From NCBI RefSeq assembly GCF_009765975.1, contig NZ_LMUJ01000072.1:58740-122739 (forward strand): a stretch of 64,000 nt of DNA, in the 5' to 3' direction. This document shows, in pieces, positions 44,795 to 53,469 of this stretch. The notes beneath the pieces were generated by a model. The model had not been told where the DNA came from, did no database searches, and was given only the letters and a program-made list of their open reading frames with translations. Each line of letters starts with the position of its first letter. Positions within the stretch are counted from its first letter, which is position 1. The position numbers were made by a program, and so were the translations under genes. Source of the stretch: Acidisphaera sp. S103. Lineage in GTDB: Bacteria > Pseudomonadota > Alphaproteobacteria > Acetobacterales > Acetobacteraceae.

Positions 44795-45217
44795 ATGTCC
44801 GATCAAGTCATAGCAGCCTGTATGCGGGAATTTCGGGCGCATAGCGGCGATTGCAGCGGCTTCGTCAAAGCGGTCGGCGCCGATGTGGGCGTGACGATCG
44901 AGGGCACGGCGAACGATATCGTCGATACGCTGCGTGCCGGGGGCGACTGGGTTGAACTGGCCGACGGGCCGGCGGCGCGGGCCAGCGCCCGTGCCGGCAA
45001 ACTGGTCCTTGCGGGGCTGCGTGGGGATGAACAAGCCGTGCGGAACGCCCACGGCCATGTCGTCGTGGTGGTGGACGGGCCGCTCGACCGTAATCTTTAT
45101 CCCTCCGCCTACTGGGGCCAACTCGGCGGCACTGGGGCCGAGTGCAAAACGATCAACTGGGCCTGGACCGCGCAAGACCGCGATCGGGTAACCTATGGCG
45201 CCCACGATCTGGCCTGA
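44795..45217 (+). CDS. Small NlpC/P60-like cysteine peptidase or amidase without signal peptide
   Basis: 140 residues. An NlpC/P60-type catalytic segment HSGDC20-SGFVKAVG and a His in HGH88-VVVVVDG are visible, the usual Cys and His of a papain-like amidase. The end has YPSAYWGQLGGTG and a late Trp-rich segment (INWAWTAQD). There is no leader or membrane helix, so it is not exported by Sec. Known relatives of this size include type VI secretion amidase effectors and bacteriophage endolysins. No immunity gene or secretion gene is seen next door. The ATG is well placed after AAGGGAGG. Confidence 0.6.
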   Translation: MSDQVIAACMREFRAHSGDCSGFVKAVGADVGVTIEGTANDIVDTLRAGGDWVELADGPAARASARAGKLVLAGLRGDEQAVRNAHGHVVVVVDGPLDRNLYPSAYWGQLGGTGAECKTINWAWTAQDRDRVTYGAHDLA

Positions 45218-45295
45218 CCCGCCCCGAACCAGCCAGCGGCGCAAGCGTAGAACGAGGGTCTGGCCCGACGGCGGAACGGCTGTCCATCCGTCCAT

Positions 45296-45342
45296 GCGTG
45301 TGTATCCTGCCATCGCGCCACGCGCGTGTATCTGCCATCGCG
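45296..45342 (+). repeat. Two direct repeats of 21-22 bp upstream of the CBS gene
   Basis: Unit 1 at 45296-45317 and unit 2 at 45322-45342 share GTGTATC, CTGCCATCGCG. The second differs by one deletion and one substitution. They lie 37 bases before the ATG of the CBS protein gene, in its promoter region. Confidence 0.65.
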
Positions 45343-45378
45343 ACCGACCCCGATCGCACTATCGGAAGGGCTAATACG

Positions 45379-46095
45379 ATGATCGTCGCCGACGTCATGA
45401 CCCGCCACTGCATCACCATCGCGCCGGACGCGACGGTGGAGGAAGCCGTCAATCTGATGCTGTCGCGGCACATCTCCGGCCTGTTCGTCGTGGACAAGGC
45501 AGGCGACCTGGCCGGCGTCATCACCGAGGGCGACCTGCTTCGCCGCGACGAACTCGGCACGCAACGCAACCGCCCCTGGTGGCTGCGCCTCCTCGCGTCC
45601 CCTGCCCGGCAAGCCGCGGATTTCACACGGGCCAATGGCCGCCACGTCCGCGATGTGATGACCGAGGACGTCATCAGCATCGCCCAGGACGCGCCGCTGG
45701 AAGGCGTGGTCGCGGCGATGGAGGCGAATCGCATCAAGCGCCTGCCGGTCACCGCGGATGGCAAGGTCGTCGGTGTCGTCAGCCGGACCGACCTGTTGCG
45801 CGCGTTGATCGGCCGGGCGCGGACTTCGGAACCGCTGCCGACCGATGACCGGACCATCCGCGCCGCCATCATGAACGCGCTGGAAGCACAATCCTGGGCG
45901 CCGATGACGACACTGAACGTCACCGTCGCCAACGCCGTGGCGGATGTGTGGGGAACCATTACCAATGAGGAAGAACGCCGCGCCATCCATGTGGTGGTGG
46001 AGAACACTCGGGGGGTGAAGGCCGTCCACGACCACATGGTTTATATCGAGCCCTACACCGGCACGGTGATCGACGCACCCGACGAAAGGTCGTAG
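45379..46095 (+). CDS. CBS-pair and BON domain protein
   Basis: 238 residues. Two CBS domains (about 1-60: VADVMTRHCITIAPDATVEEAVNLML; about 88-150: VRDVMTEDVISIAQDAPLEGVVAAME) form a Bateman module that binds adenosyl nucleotides. The C-terminal part (about 160-238) is a BON domain, with WAPMTTLNVTVANAVADVWGTI and GVKAVHDHMVYI. Cytoplasmic. Alphaproteobacterial CBS-BON proteins of this form are stress-linked. Preceded by GGAAGGGCTAATACG. Confidence 0.9.
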   Translation: MIVADVMTRHCITIAPDATVEEAVNLMLSRHISGLFVVDKAGDLAGVITEGDLLRRDELGTQRNRPWWLRLLASPARQAADFTRANGRHVRDVMTEDVISIAQDAPLEGVVAAMEANRIKRLPVTADGKVVGVVSRTDLLRALIGRARTSEPLPTDDRTIRAAIMNALEAQSWAPMTTLNVTVANAVADVWGTITNEEERRAIHVVVENTRGVKAVHDHMVYIEPYTGTVIDAPDERS

Positions 46096-46315
46096 CGTCG
46101 GCAACTTCCCTGGTGCTGGCGATCGGCTCGGCGCATGAACCCCGGTGGTTCAGCGTAGACCGGTAGCAAAAAATTGCGCGAGCAATTTAACCGCCGGGCG
46201 AGCCATGTCTTTCGTTCGTATGAAGTTCCGCCCATAATTACGGGGCGTGAAAGCGCGACTCGCTGTTATGAAGGCTGGCACTACGATGATTGCCTGATTC
46301 GATAGGATGGGAACC

Positions 46316-46879
46316 ATGGTCCGCGGTCTGATCCTGGCAGTGATCGCCTTGGCACCCTGCGCCGCTGCCCGTGGGGCAACGCTGGACGGCATCGCGATGC
46401 CGGATATACGCGTGACGGATGGGACCCGGATGCGGCTGAACGGGATCGGGCTTCGCACCTACTCGATCTTCGGGTTGCACATCTATGTCGCGGGTCTGTA
46501 TTTAGAACGGCAAAACAACAACCCGGACAGCATCCTGCATTCGCCGGAACGAAAGTTGCTCGATATCCGATTTCTGCGCGACGTTGATGCGGCGGATGCC
46601 AGGAAAGCCTGGCAGGATGGTTTCGACAACAACTGCCGGCCGCCGGAATGCTACCTTGATCCCCAGGACGTCCAACGCTTTCTCGCGGCGATTCCCCCCA
46701 TTCACCGGGGCGACGAGACAATGTTGCTGTTCTCACCCAAAGGCGTCGATGTGACGTTCGACGGGCGGCCACTGGGTGACATCACCGATCCCCACTTTGC
46801 CGAGACACTGCTCGCCACGTTCATTGGGCCTGTGCCGCCGACACCCCGGCTGAAACGCGAATTGCTGGGTAGTCGGTAG
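46316..46879 (+). CDS. Chalcone-isomerase-like exported protein
   Basis: 187 residues from the ATG at 46316 (another ATG 9 bases upstream at 46307). A signal peptide (RGLILAVIALAPCAAARG) precedes a chalcone isomerase-like domain: MRLNGIGLRTYSIFGLHIYVAGLYLE, LLDIRFLRDVDAADARKAWQDGF, VTFDGRPLGDITDPHFAETLLATFIG. Bacterial members (PF16036) are not flavonoid enzymes; they are periplasmic with unknown roles. The plant catalytic Arg and Tyr positions cannot be confirmed. Followed by a hairpin terminator. Confidence 0.8.
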   Translation: MVRGLILAVIALAPCAAARGATLDGIAMPDIRVTDGTRMRLNGIGLRTYSIFGLHIYVAGLYLERQNNNPDSILHSPERKLLDIRFLRDVDAADARKAWQDGFDNNCRPPECYLDPQDVQRFLAAIPPIHRGDETMLLFSPKGVDVTFDGRPLGDITDPHFAETLLATFIGPVPPTPRLKRELLGSR

Positions 46880-46928
46880 TGAAAATCTTGCGTGAGGTCC
46901 CTTCGTCGCGCGGCCGGGCACGTCTGCG

Positions 46929-46962
46929 CGGTCGCCGCTGTTGCCATTCACAGCGGCGACCG
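46929..46962. terminator. Terminator hairpin between convergent genes
   Basis: CGGTCGCCGCTGT (46929-46941) and ACAGCGGCGACCG (46950-46962) form a perfect 13-bp stem with an 8-base loop between the convergent genes ending at 46879 and 46974. Confidence 0.75.
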
Positions 46963-46973
46963 GCTGCTGCCTC

Positions 46974-47963
46974 TTACCCCTTCAGCGCCTCCGGATTGGT
47001 GACGCGGACCGGCTTGCCGTCTAAGAACGCCATCGCATTCTCGATCATCTGCGGGTAGAACCCGTCCCACGTCTCCTTCACGCAATAGCCCAGGTGCGGG
47101 GCCAGAACCGTGTTCGGCGCCTTGCGGATCGGGTGGTTGGCCGGCAGCGGTTCCCGGTCGTACACATCCAACGCGGCGACGATCTTGTTGGCGTGCAGGG
47201 CTTCCAGCATGGCCGCCTCATCGATGATCGGCCCGCGCGAGGTGTTGATCAGGATCGCCCCCGGCTTCATCCGGGCGATGTCAGCCTTGCCCACAAGGCC
47301 GCGGCTGCGATCCGACAGCACCATGTGGATGCTGATCGCATCGGCCGTGGACATCAGTTCGTCCTTGGACACCAGCTTGGCGCCGGCTGTCTCGGCCTTT
47401 TCCGCGGTCAGGTTCTGGCTCCAGGCGATGACGTTCATCCGCAGCGCCTTGGCATAGGTCGTCATGTAGCCGCCGAGGCGGCCCAGCCCGATCACGCCCA
47501 GCGTCTTGCCGGCCAGCCCGATCCCCACCGGCACGCCCATCTGGAATTTTCCAGCGCGGATATTGGAGTCTCCAACGGCCAGGCCGCGCGCCGCGGCGAT
47601 CAGCAGGCCCAGCGCCAGTTCCGCGGTGGCCGAGTCGCTGTAGCCTCCGCCCTGGGTCGAGCACACCGGGATGCCGCGCGCGGTGCAAGCCGGTGTATCC
47701 AGCGACGCATTACGGGCACCGGTCATGCCCAGCATCCGCAGCTTCGGCAGCCGGTTGATCAGCGACCCCGGCAGCGGAGTCCGCTCCCGCATCGACAGCA
47801 CGATGTCGAAATCCGCCAGTTTCGCGGCCGCATCGTCGGCATCCGCGAAGGCATCCTGGAAGAACACCACCTCGGCCCGAGCCTGCAACGGTGCCCAATC
47901 GGCGGCGCCGCGGGCCACGCCCTGCCAGTCGTCCAGCACCGCTATCTTGCTCTTGTTGCTCAT
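46974..47963 (-). CDS. D-2-hydroxyacid dehydrogenase family protein
   Basis: 329 residues from the ATG at 47963, with a GAAGGGA ribosome binding site. The Rossmann NAD site is GVIGLGRLGGYM, and the catalytic triad is Arg in INTSRGPI, Glu in VYDREPLP and His in LAPHLGYC. The family includes phosphoglycerate, glycerate and lactate dehydrogenases. It acts on an unknown 2-hydroxy acid. Divergent from the 3-hydroxyacyl-CoA dehydrogenase-like gene with a 115-base gap. The reading frame is open upstream through the neighbour, which is antisense. Confidence 0.88.
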   Translation of the reverse strand: MSNKSKIAVLDDWQGVARGAADWAPLQARAEVVFFQDAFADADDAAAKLADFDIVLSMRERTPLPGSLINRLPKLRMLGMTGARNASLDTPACTARGIPVCSTQGGGYSDSATAELALGLLIAAARGLAVGDSNIRAGKFQMGVPVGIGLAGKTLGVIGLGRLGGYMTTYAKALRMNVIAWSQNLTAEKAETAGAKLVSKDELMSTADAISIHMVLSDRSRGLVGKADIARMKPGAILINTSRGPIIDEAAMLEALHANKIVAALDVYDREPLPANHPIRKAPNTVLAPHLGYCVKETWDGFYPQMIENAMAFLDGKPVRVTNPEALKG

Positions 47964-48078
47964 CGCGTCGTCCCTTCTGAATCGAAAGGCGGGACCCTGA
48001 CGCCGAAGCCGCGAACGCGCAAGCGGTTGCCCGAGCGGGTTGGCCGTGGCATTCCGGGGCCGGACAGGAGGACCGAAC

Positions 48079-49008
48079 ATGACCAACGTCGCCGTTGTCG
48101 GAGCCGGGCTGATCGGACGAGCCTGGGCCATCGTTTTCGCCAGGGCTGGGTTCAGCGTGACGCTGTGGGACCAGTTCTCGCAGCAGACCACCCAGGCACT
48201 GACCTTCATCGCCGATCGGCTGCCGGAACTGCGCGCCGCGGGCCTGCTGGCCGACGAGCCCGACACAGTGATCGCCCGCATCAAGCCGATGGCATCGCTG
48301 TGGGAGGCGGTGCGTGACGCGGCATACGTCCAGGAGTGCGGGCCGGAGCGCACCGAGGTGAAGACCGGCGTGTTCACCGAACTGGAACGGAACGCCAAGC
48401 CCGACGCGGTGCTGGCGTCGTCGTCGTCCGGCATTCCGGCCAGTGCGTTCACCGCCCATCTGCAAACGCGGAATCGTTGCCTGATCGCACATCCGGTGAA
48501 TCCACCGTATCTGGTCCCGTTGGTCGAGATATGTCCCGCCCCATGGACCGACGCCGCGGTCACCGAAAGCACCCGCGCGATCATGGTGCAGGCCGGCCAG
48601 GTGCCCGCGACGGTGAAGAAGGAAGTGGATGGGTTCGCGCTGAACCGCCTGCAGGGTGCGTTGCTGGCGGAGGCGTTCCGGCTGGTCGCCGACGATGTCA
48701 TTTCGCCGGGCGACCTGGATGCACTGGTGAAGCACGGGCTGGGTCTGCGCTGGAGCTTCATGGGGCCGCTGGAAACCATCGATCTGAACGCGCCGGACGG
48801 GCTGGCGGATTACTGCAATCGTTACGGACCGCTGTATGCGACGATGCAGGAGCAGATGAAGCCGCTGGAATGGGACGCGAGGCTGGTGGGCCGCCTGCAT
48901 GACGCTCGGCGCGCCGAATTGCCGGCCAACATGCAGAAGGTGCGGCAGGAGTGGCGGGACCGGCGGTTGATGGCGTTGCTGGCGCATAAGGCGACTCAGC
49001 CGGATTAG
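48079..49008 (+). CDS. 3-hydroxyacyl-CoA dehydrogenase-family protein (lambda-crystallin / L-gulonate or carnitine dehydrogenase type)
   Basis: 309 residues from the ATG at 48079, preceded by GGAGGACCGAAC. N-terminal NAD fold GAGLIGRAWAIVFARAG, then the catalytic segment SSSSGIPASAF...IAHPVNPPYLVPLVEI, with the His-Glu pair. The size and FALNRLQGALLAEAFRLV and LGLRWSFMGPLETIDLN fit the CryL/carnitine dehydrogenase branch rather than FadB. A hydroxy-acid oxidation role is inferred. Confidence 0.85.
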   Translation: MTNVAVVGAGLIGRAWAIVFARAGFSVTLWDQFSQQTTQALTFIADRLPELRAAGLLADEPDTVIARIKPMASLWEAVRDAAYVQECGPERTEVKTGVFTELERNAKPDAVLASSSSGIPASAFTAHLQTRNRCLIAHPVNPPYLVPLVEICPAPWTDAAVTESTRAIMVQAGQVPATVKKEVDGFALNRLQGALLAEAFRLVADDVISPGDLDALVKHGLGLRWSFMGPLETIDLNAPDGLADYCNRYGPLYATMQEQMKPLEWDARLVGRLHDARRAELPANMQKVRQEWRDRRLMALLAHKATQPD

Positions 49009-49179
49009 TTAATGATTCGTCACAAGCATTGTCTGAATCTTCTTCTTCCGTTGATTTAATGATCCGGTCCGCCAGGGCCGGATTTCCTGCCGGTCAAGCC
49101 GATTACGCTTCTGGCTTGTAACCGGTTTGGACTTGCGGCAAACTGCGCCGCAATACTGGTGCCGGGGGGAAAGTGGTTG

Positions 49180-50958
49180 ATGAAACGACTTCTGTTGGCG
49201 GTTGCGATCGCGTTATTGCCATTTGGTTGCGCACCGCCACCACCCCAGCCTGGGCAGCCTGTTACCCTTGACCAAGGGCCGCTGTGGTCGGGCTTGACCA
49301 GGGCAGCCTATTACTCCGTGGACCAGGGATCGCGGCTGATGCCGTTGGACTGGTTCCGCGCTCTGAAGCGGCAGGACGGATCGTCGTTCCTGGCCGGCCG
49401 GCTGGCTCGGTATGGCTACCTGCGGAATTATGAGGCACCGACCTCGGACTTGCCGGTCGGCTTCACCACGAACGGGCCGGACAACGCCAAGTGGGTCGGC
49501 ATGAACTGTGCCGCCTGCCATACGCGGCAGATCGATGTCGGCACCACCAGCTATCGGATCGATGGCGGCCCGGCGATCGCCGATTTCCAGACGTTTTTGA
49601 CGGACCTGGATATCTCGGTCGCGCATCTGCTGGCCGATCCGGCGATGTTCCAGACGTTCGCCGTTGATGTGCTGGGCGGGCATCCGACAGACGCCGATGT
49701 GCGCAAGCTGCACGACGACGTCCAGGCCTGGTTCACGCCGTACGATACGCTGATGCAGAGGGCGCTGCCGGCGAACAACCCATGGGGGCCGGCTCGGTTG
49801 GATGCGGTGGGCATGATCTTCGACCGGCTGACCGGCCTGGATATCGGCACGACGCCGGACCACATGATTCCGAACAACATCAAGACCGCCGATTCGCCGG
49901 TGCGCTATCCGTTCCTGTGGAATGCCTCGCGGCAGGATTTCACCCAATGGCCCGGCTTCGCGGCGAACGGCGACGCTCTGCTGGGGCTGGCGCGCAACAC
50001 CGGCGAGGTCATCGGGGTGTTTGCGTTGTTCCACCCGAGCAAGGATACGATCAAGTATCCGACGATGAAGATCGACTACACGACGGTCAATTCCTCCGAC
50101 ACGGTGGGTTTGCTGACGCTGGAGGAACTGATCACCGTGCTGGGGCCGCCCAAGTATCCGTGGCCGACTGACCCGGCTTTGGTGAAGGAAGGCGCGGAGA
50201 TCTTCAACTGGCCGACCGCACAAGGTGGCTGTGTCGACTGTCACGGTGAAAAACCGGGTGCGTTCCGTGGCCTGGTGTCGACATGGAAGACGCCGATCCA
50301 GGATGTCGGTACCGACAACCGGGAATGGACGATGCTGGGCGTGCCCGGCAATCCGGCCTGGCCCGGCTGGCAGGTCGATACCGGGGTGCTGAATGGGGCC
50401 TCGATCCCGTTCGTGACCAGCCCGTTGACGCCGGTGGACAGCGCGTTCTCGACGTTGGGACTGTCGGTTACCGGGACGATTTTGCAACGGGTCGTCAACG
50501 TCGCCGACAAGGTGAAGGAGCCGAATGCGGCCGACACCGGCCGGCAATCGGATTTGCTGACTGCAGGCGTTCACGCCCATTCCACCCGGTCGCAGGAGCT
50601 GAAGCTCGCCTTCGTCAATCCCGATAAACTGGCCGCGGGCGAACCGCCGTTCAAGTATGAATCTCGGGTTCTGCACGGGATCTGGGCGGCAGCGCCGTAT
50701 CTGCACAACGGGTCGGTGCCGACGTTGGCCGATCTGCTGAAACCGGCGGCGGACCGGCCGAAATCGTTCATGGTCGGGCCGGCGTATGATCCGGCGAATG
50801 TCGGTCTGGCGACCGATCAGACGGCGTTCAATTACACGCTGAAGACGACGGGATGCGACCAGCGGACGTCGGGCGACAGCAATTGCGGGCACGACTTCGG
50901 CACCGCGCTGACGGCTGAGCAGAAGAAGGCGCTGCTGGAATATTTGAAGACTTTGTGA
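49180..50958 (+). CDS. Dihaem c-type cytochrome lipoprotein, RoxA/RoxB-like
   Basis: 592 residues from the ATG at 49180. N-terminal signal with lipobox LLPFGC (Cys17), so a lipid-anchored periplasmic protein. Haem motif 1 is C110-A-A-C-H114, and motif 2 is C351-V-D-C-H355. The C-terminal GIWAAAPYLHNGSVPTLADLL is a signature of dihaem peroxidase-like and rubber-oxygenase RoxA-like proteins. Length is slightly shorter than RoxA (about 680). The function (peroxidase, polyisoprene or other lipid dioxygenase) is uncertain. Preceded by GGGGGGAAAGTGGTTG. Transcribed alone. Confidence 0.8.
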   Translation: MKRLLLAVAIALLPFGCAPPPPQPGQPVTLDQGPLWSGLTRAAYYSVDQGSRLMPLDWFRALKRQDGSSFLAGRLARYGYLRNYEAPTSDLPVGFTTNGPDNAKWVGMNCAACHTRQIDVGTTSYRIDGGPAIADFQTFLTDLDISVAHLLADPAMFQTFAVDVLGGHPTDADVRKLHDDVQAWFTPYDTLMQRALPANNPWGPARLDAVGMIFDRLTGLDIGTTPDHMIPNNIKTADSPVRYPFLWNASRQDFTQWPGFAANGDALLGLARNTGEVIGVFALFHPSKDTIKYPTMKIDYTTVNSSDTVGLLTLEELITVLGPPKYPWPTDPALVKEGAEIFNWPTAQGGCVDCHGEKPGAFRGLVSTWKTPIQDVGTDNREWTMLGVPGNPAWPGWQVDTGVLNGASIPFVTSPLTPVDSAFSTLGLSVTGTILQRVVNVADKVKEPNAADTGRQSDLLTAGVHAHSTRSQELKLAFVNPDKLAAGEPPFKYESRVLHGIWAAAPYLHNGSVPTLADLLKPAADRPKSFMVGPAYDPANVGLATDQTAFNYTLKTTGCDQRTSGDSNCGHDFGTALTAEQKKALLEYLKTL

Positions 50959-51334
50959 TGCGGGTTGGTCTGGTTTCGGGCAGCGGAGGGACGGTGGATG
51001 CTGCGTGTCCGTTCGTTCTTCCATCATTTTATCGCACGGAGACAGGCGGAGGGCCACGAAGATTCGTTGCTGCGGCGGCATCGGGAAATGCGGCTTGGTT
51101 TTAGTGGCAAATGCACGTCCGCAAGATAGCCGGCGTCGCTTCGCCATATGATACCGCGTTCTCCGTGGCGCTTCGTGGCCCTCCGGCTGCCTCCGTGTTA
51201 TAAGAATCCCAGGCCCAACACCGACTCAGCAGAATAACGGCCACACACCGAACCGGACCACCACCGCCGGGCCGTTAACGTAATCTTAGGACTCGCCATG
51301 CCAGACTGGGGCCGGACGATCTGGCAGGCAGGAC
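50959..51334. other. Intergenic region containing a 27-bp inverted repeat
   Basis: No gene is seen. A strong inverted repeat (51035-51061 and 51171-51197) is listed separately. The remainder is GC-rich without family-like frames. Confidence 0.5.
51035..51197. repeat. Imperfect 27-bp inverted repeats enclosing 109 bases
   Basis: Left arm 51035-51061 and the reverse complement of the right arm 51171-51197 agree at about 25 of 27 positions (shared CACGGAG, CGGAGGGCCACGAAG). The central 109 bases show no gene. The size and form fit a small mobile-element remnant or an intergenic repetitive element; a stem-loop RNA is also possible. Confidence 0.7.
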
Positions 51335-53125
51335 ATGGCATCAACCGACCCACGGCTCGCAGCCGCCCCTTTTCGCGACGTGGTCGCCGCGGCCGAGGCG
51401 ATCGGGTCGGGCCGCGGCCTGCCGATGGTGGTCGCGCTTTATACCGCCTGGATCGCCGCGCAGGCACCTTACGCACCCGACCTGCCGGCCGCATGGTTCA
51501 ATCTGGGCACCGAACTCGGCCACGCGGAGGACGCGGCGGGGGCGATCCAGGCGTATCGGGCTGCCTTGGCGGCGCATCCCGGGTTCGCCCATGCGGCGGT
51601 CAACCTCGGGCTGCTGCTGGAACGCCTGGGTGAGCCGCAAACCGCGCTGAAGGTCTGGACCGAGGCACTGCAACCCGATGACTCCCGCATCGCGCTGCTG
51701 AACCAGCGCGGCCGGTTGTTGGAGCAATCGGGTGACCTGGCCGGCGCGGCGGACGCGTTGCGCGCCAGCCTGCTGACCCGCCACGACCAGCCGGATGCCG
51801 TGCAGCACTGGCTGCATCTGCGGCAGAAGATGTGTCAGTGGCCGGTGCTGGCGGAAACCATTCCGGGTCTGACCCGAACTGATCTGATTGCGCAGTCCGG
51901 TCCACTGGCGGCGCTGGCGCTGACCGACGATGTGCCGACGCAATGCGCCATCGCCGCGGGTTGGGTTGCGCGCAAGACCCAGCCGAAGCCGGCATTGGCA
52001 CCCGTCGGCGGCTATCGGCACGATCGTATCCGGATCGGCTATTTGTCGTCCGACTTCTGCAGCCATGCGATGAGCTACCTGATCGCCGAGTTGTTTGAGC
52101 GGCATGACCGGTCCCGGTTCGAGGTGCATGGCTACTGCGCCAGCCCGGATGACGGCAGTCCGATCCGCGACCGGGTCATCGGCGCGTTTGATCGTTACAC
52201 CTCCGTGCGATCGATGTCCGATGAGGCGGCGGCCCGGCGCATCCGGTCGGACGAGATCGACATCCTGATCGACCTGAACGGGCTGACCTCGGGTGGGCGG
52301 CTGCAGATCCTGCGCTGGAAGCCGGCACCGGTGCAGGCGACGTATCTCGGTTTCATCGGTCCAGTGCCCTTGCCGGAGCTGGATTTTCTGTTGTGTGACG
52401 ATTTCGTTATTCCCTCGGACGTCGCCGCCGCCTACCAGCCGGTGCCACTGCCGATCGAGGGGCTGTACCAGGCCAACGACAGCAAGCGGGTGGTTGGCGC
52501 GCCGATGACCCGGCGGCAGGTCGGGCTGCCCGATGATCGTTTCGTGTTCTGCTGTTTCTCCAACCACTACAAGATCACCGAGACGATGTTCGCAGGCTGG
52601 ATGGAGATCCTGCGCGGGACAGACGACTCCGTGCTGTGGTTGGTCGACGACAACCAATGGTCTCGGGCAAACCTGAAGGCTCGGGTGCTGGTCGCGGGTG
52701 TCGATCCGTCGAGGATTCTGTTTGCCGAACGCACCGATCCCGCCAGCTATATGGGTCGGCTGGCGGCGGCGGATGTGTTCCTGGACACGTTTCCCTATAA
52801 CGCCGGCACCATCGCCAGCGACGCGATCCGCATGGGGCTGCCGCTGCTGACGCTGGCCGGGCGGTCGTTCGCGTCCCGGATGGCGGCGAGGATGTTGTAT
52901 GCGATCGGCGCGGATGATGGGGTGACAGAGACGCTGGAGGCCTATGTGGCGGCGGCGGTCGGGCTGGCCACGGACCGGGATCGGTATAAGGCCTATCGCG
53001 CCCGCTTCTCCGAGGCGGCCTGGTCCGGGTCGCTGGGCGACATCGCGGGGTTCACCAAACGGTTCGAGGCGGCGCTGCTCCGTATGGCTGGCGCGCGCGG
53101 TGAGGTGGAGACCGTCTCGCTTTGA
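51335..53125 (+). CDS. SPINDLY/OGT-type TPR glycosyltransferase
   Basis: 596 residues. The N-terminal 150 residues are helical repeats of TPR type (AWFNLGTELGHAEDAAGAIQAYRAALAAHPGFAHA, NLGLLLERLGEPQTALKVW). The C-terminal part (about 220-590) is the GT41 domain: IRIGYLSSDFCSHAMSYLIAELF, DILIDLNGLTSGGRLQILRWKPAPVQATYLGF, then VFCCFSNHYKITETMFAGWM and LFAERTDPASYMGRLAAADVFLDTFPYNAGTIASDAIRMGLPLLTLAGRSFASRMAARML. This is a bacterial O-linked protein or lipid glycosyltransferase. The target is unknown and no partner gene is adjacent. Confidence 0.88.
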   Translation: MASTDPRLAAAPFRDVVAAAEAIGSGRGLPMVVALYTAWIAAQAPYAPDLPAAWFNLGTELGHAEDAAGAIQAYRAALAAHPGFAHAAVNLGLLLERLGEPQTALKVWTEALQPDDSRIALLNQRGRLLEQSGDLAGAADALRASLLTRHDQPDAVQHWLHLRQKMCQWPVLAETIPGLTRTDLIAQSGPLAALALTDDVPTQCAIAAGWVARKTQPKPALAPVGGYRHDRIRIGYLSSDFCSHAMSYLIAELFERHDRSRFEVHGYCASPDDGSPIRDRVIGAFDRYTSVRSMSDEAAARRIRSDEIDILIDLNGLTSGGRLQILRWKPAPVQATYLGFIGPVPLPELDFLLCDDFVIPSDVAAAYQPVPLPIEGLYQANDSKRVVGAPMTRRQVGLPDDRFVFCCFSNHYKITETMFAGWMEILRGTDDSVLWLVDDNQWSRANLKARVLVAGVDPSRILFAERTDPASYMGRLAAADVFLDTFPYNAGTIASDAIRMGLPLLTLAGRSFASRMAARMLYAIGADDGVTETLEAYVAAAVGLATDRDRYKAYRARFSEAAWSGSLGDIAGFTKRFEAALLRMAGARGEVETVSL

Positions 53126-53211
53126 CCGTGTGTTTTGGTCGCAGTAACATGTGCCCAGAGTGGAGGTAGGCGACCCGTGTGGTGCCTCCAGGGCACCCTC
53201 GAATTAGCTAC

Positions 53212-53280
53212 TTTGGGTACTCTCATACTACCATTTTGGGTGCTTTCGCATACGACTTCCGACTGCTTTTGCACGACGCC
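53212..53280 (+). repeat. Three iteron-like repeats with 23-base period
   Basis: TTTGGGTACTCTC at 53212, TTTGGGTGCTTTC at 53235, and a weaker match ending CTGCTTTTGCA at 53258. The first two share 11 of 13 bases. The third shares only TGCTTT-GCA with the second. Confidence 0.5.
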
Positions 53281-53295
53281 CGTCGTTACGTCGTG
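53272..53295. terminator. Short hairpin after the glycosyltransferase gene
   Basis: CACGACG (53272-53278) pairs with CGTCGTG (53289-53295) across a 10-base loop. No T-tract follows on the plus strand. It is 147 bases past the glycosyltransferase stop, so it may be unrelated to transcription ending. Confidence 0.35.
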
Positions 53296-53320
53296 TCAGC
53301 CATCCACAGGTTGGGCCAAA

Positions 53321-53400
53321 GGTTAACAATAGTTTAACAGAACTCCTTAATTGGATATATAAAATACCACAAAATCAATATGTTATTGGTATGCACAAAC
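53321..53400. other. AT-rich block (possible DNA-unwinding element)
   Basis: The 80 bases from GGTTAACAATAG to about 53400 are mainly A and T, including ATATATAAAATACC and AAAATCAATATG. This contrasts sharply with the GC-rich flanks. Confidence 0.7.
53323..53337. promoter_or_regulatory. CtrA-type box TTAA-N7-TTAA
   Basis: TTAA at 53323-53326, seven bases CAATAGT, then TTAA at 53334-53337: exactly the binding consensus of the alphaproteobacterial cell-cycle regulator CtrA. The site is short and could occur by chance in an AT-rich stretch. Confidence 0.5.
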
Positions 53401-53469
53401 TTTCAGCAAGCTCCAAAACGCCGGGTCTGAGGCGCTTTCCAGCGCCGTCGCGGGGATTAATTCACCGAC

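Noticed and set aside
46974..48779. Long N-terminal extension of the D-2-hydroxyacid dehydrogenase (601 codons)
   Set aside because: The extra 272 codons are antisense to the divergent dehydrogenase gene; the ATG at 47963 has a good ribosome binding site and family-like start.
49213..51147. 644-codon reverse frame opposite the dihaem cytochrome
   Set aside because: Shadow frame; Arg/Gln-rich without domains, while the forward strand has two haem motifs and a lipobox.
53321..53420. dif-like recombination site in the AT-rich block
   Set aside because: No pair of 11-base XerC/XerD arms resembling known dif sequences (such as TTATGTTAAAT) could be found.
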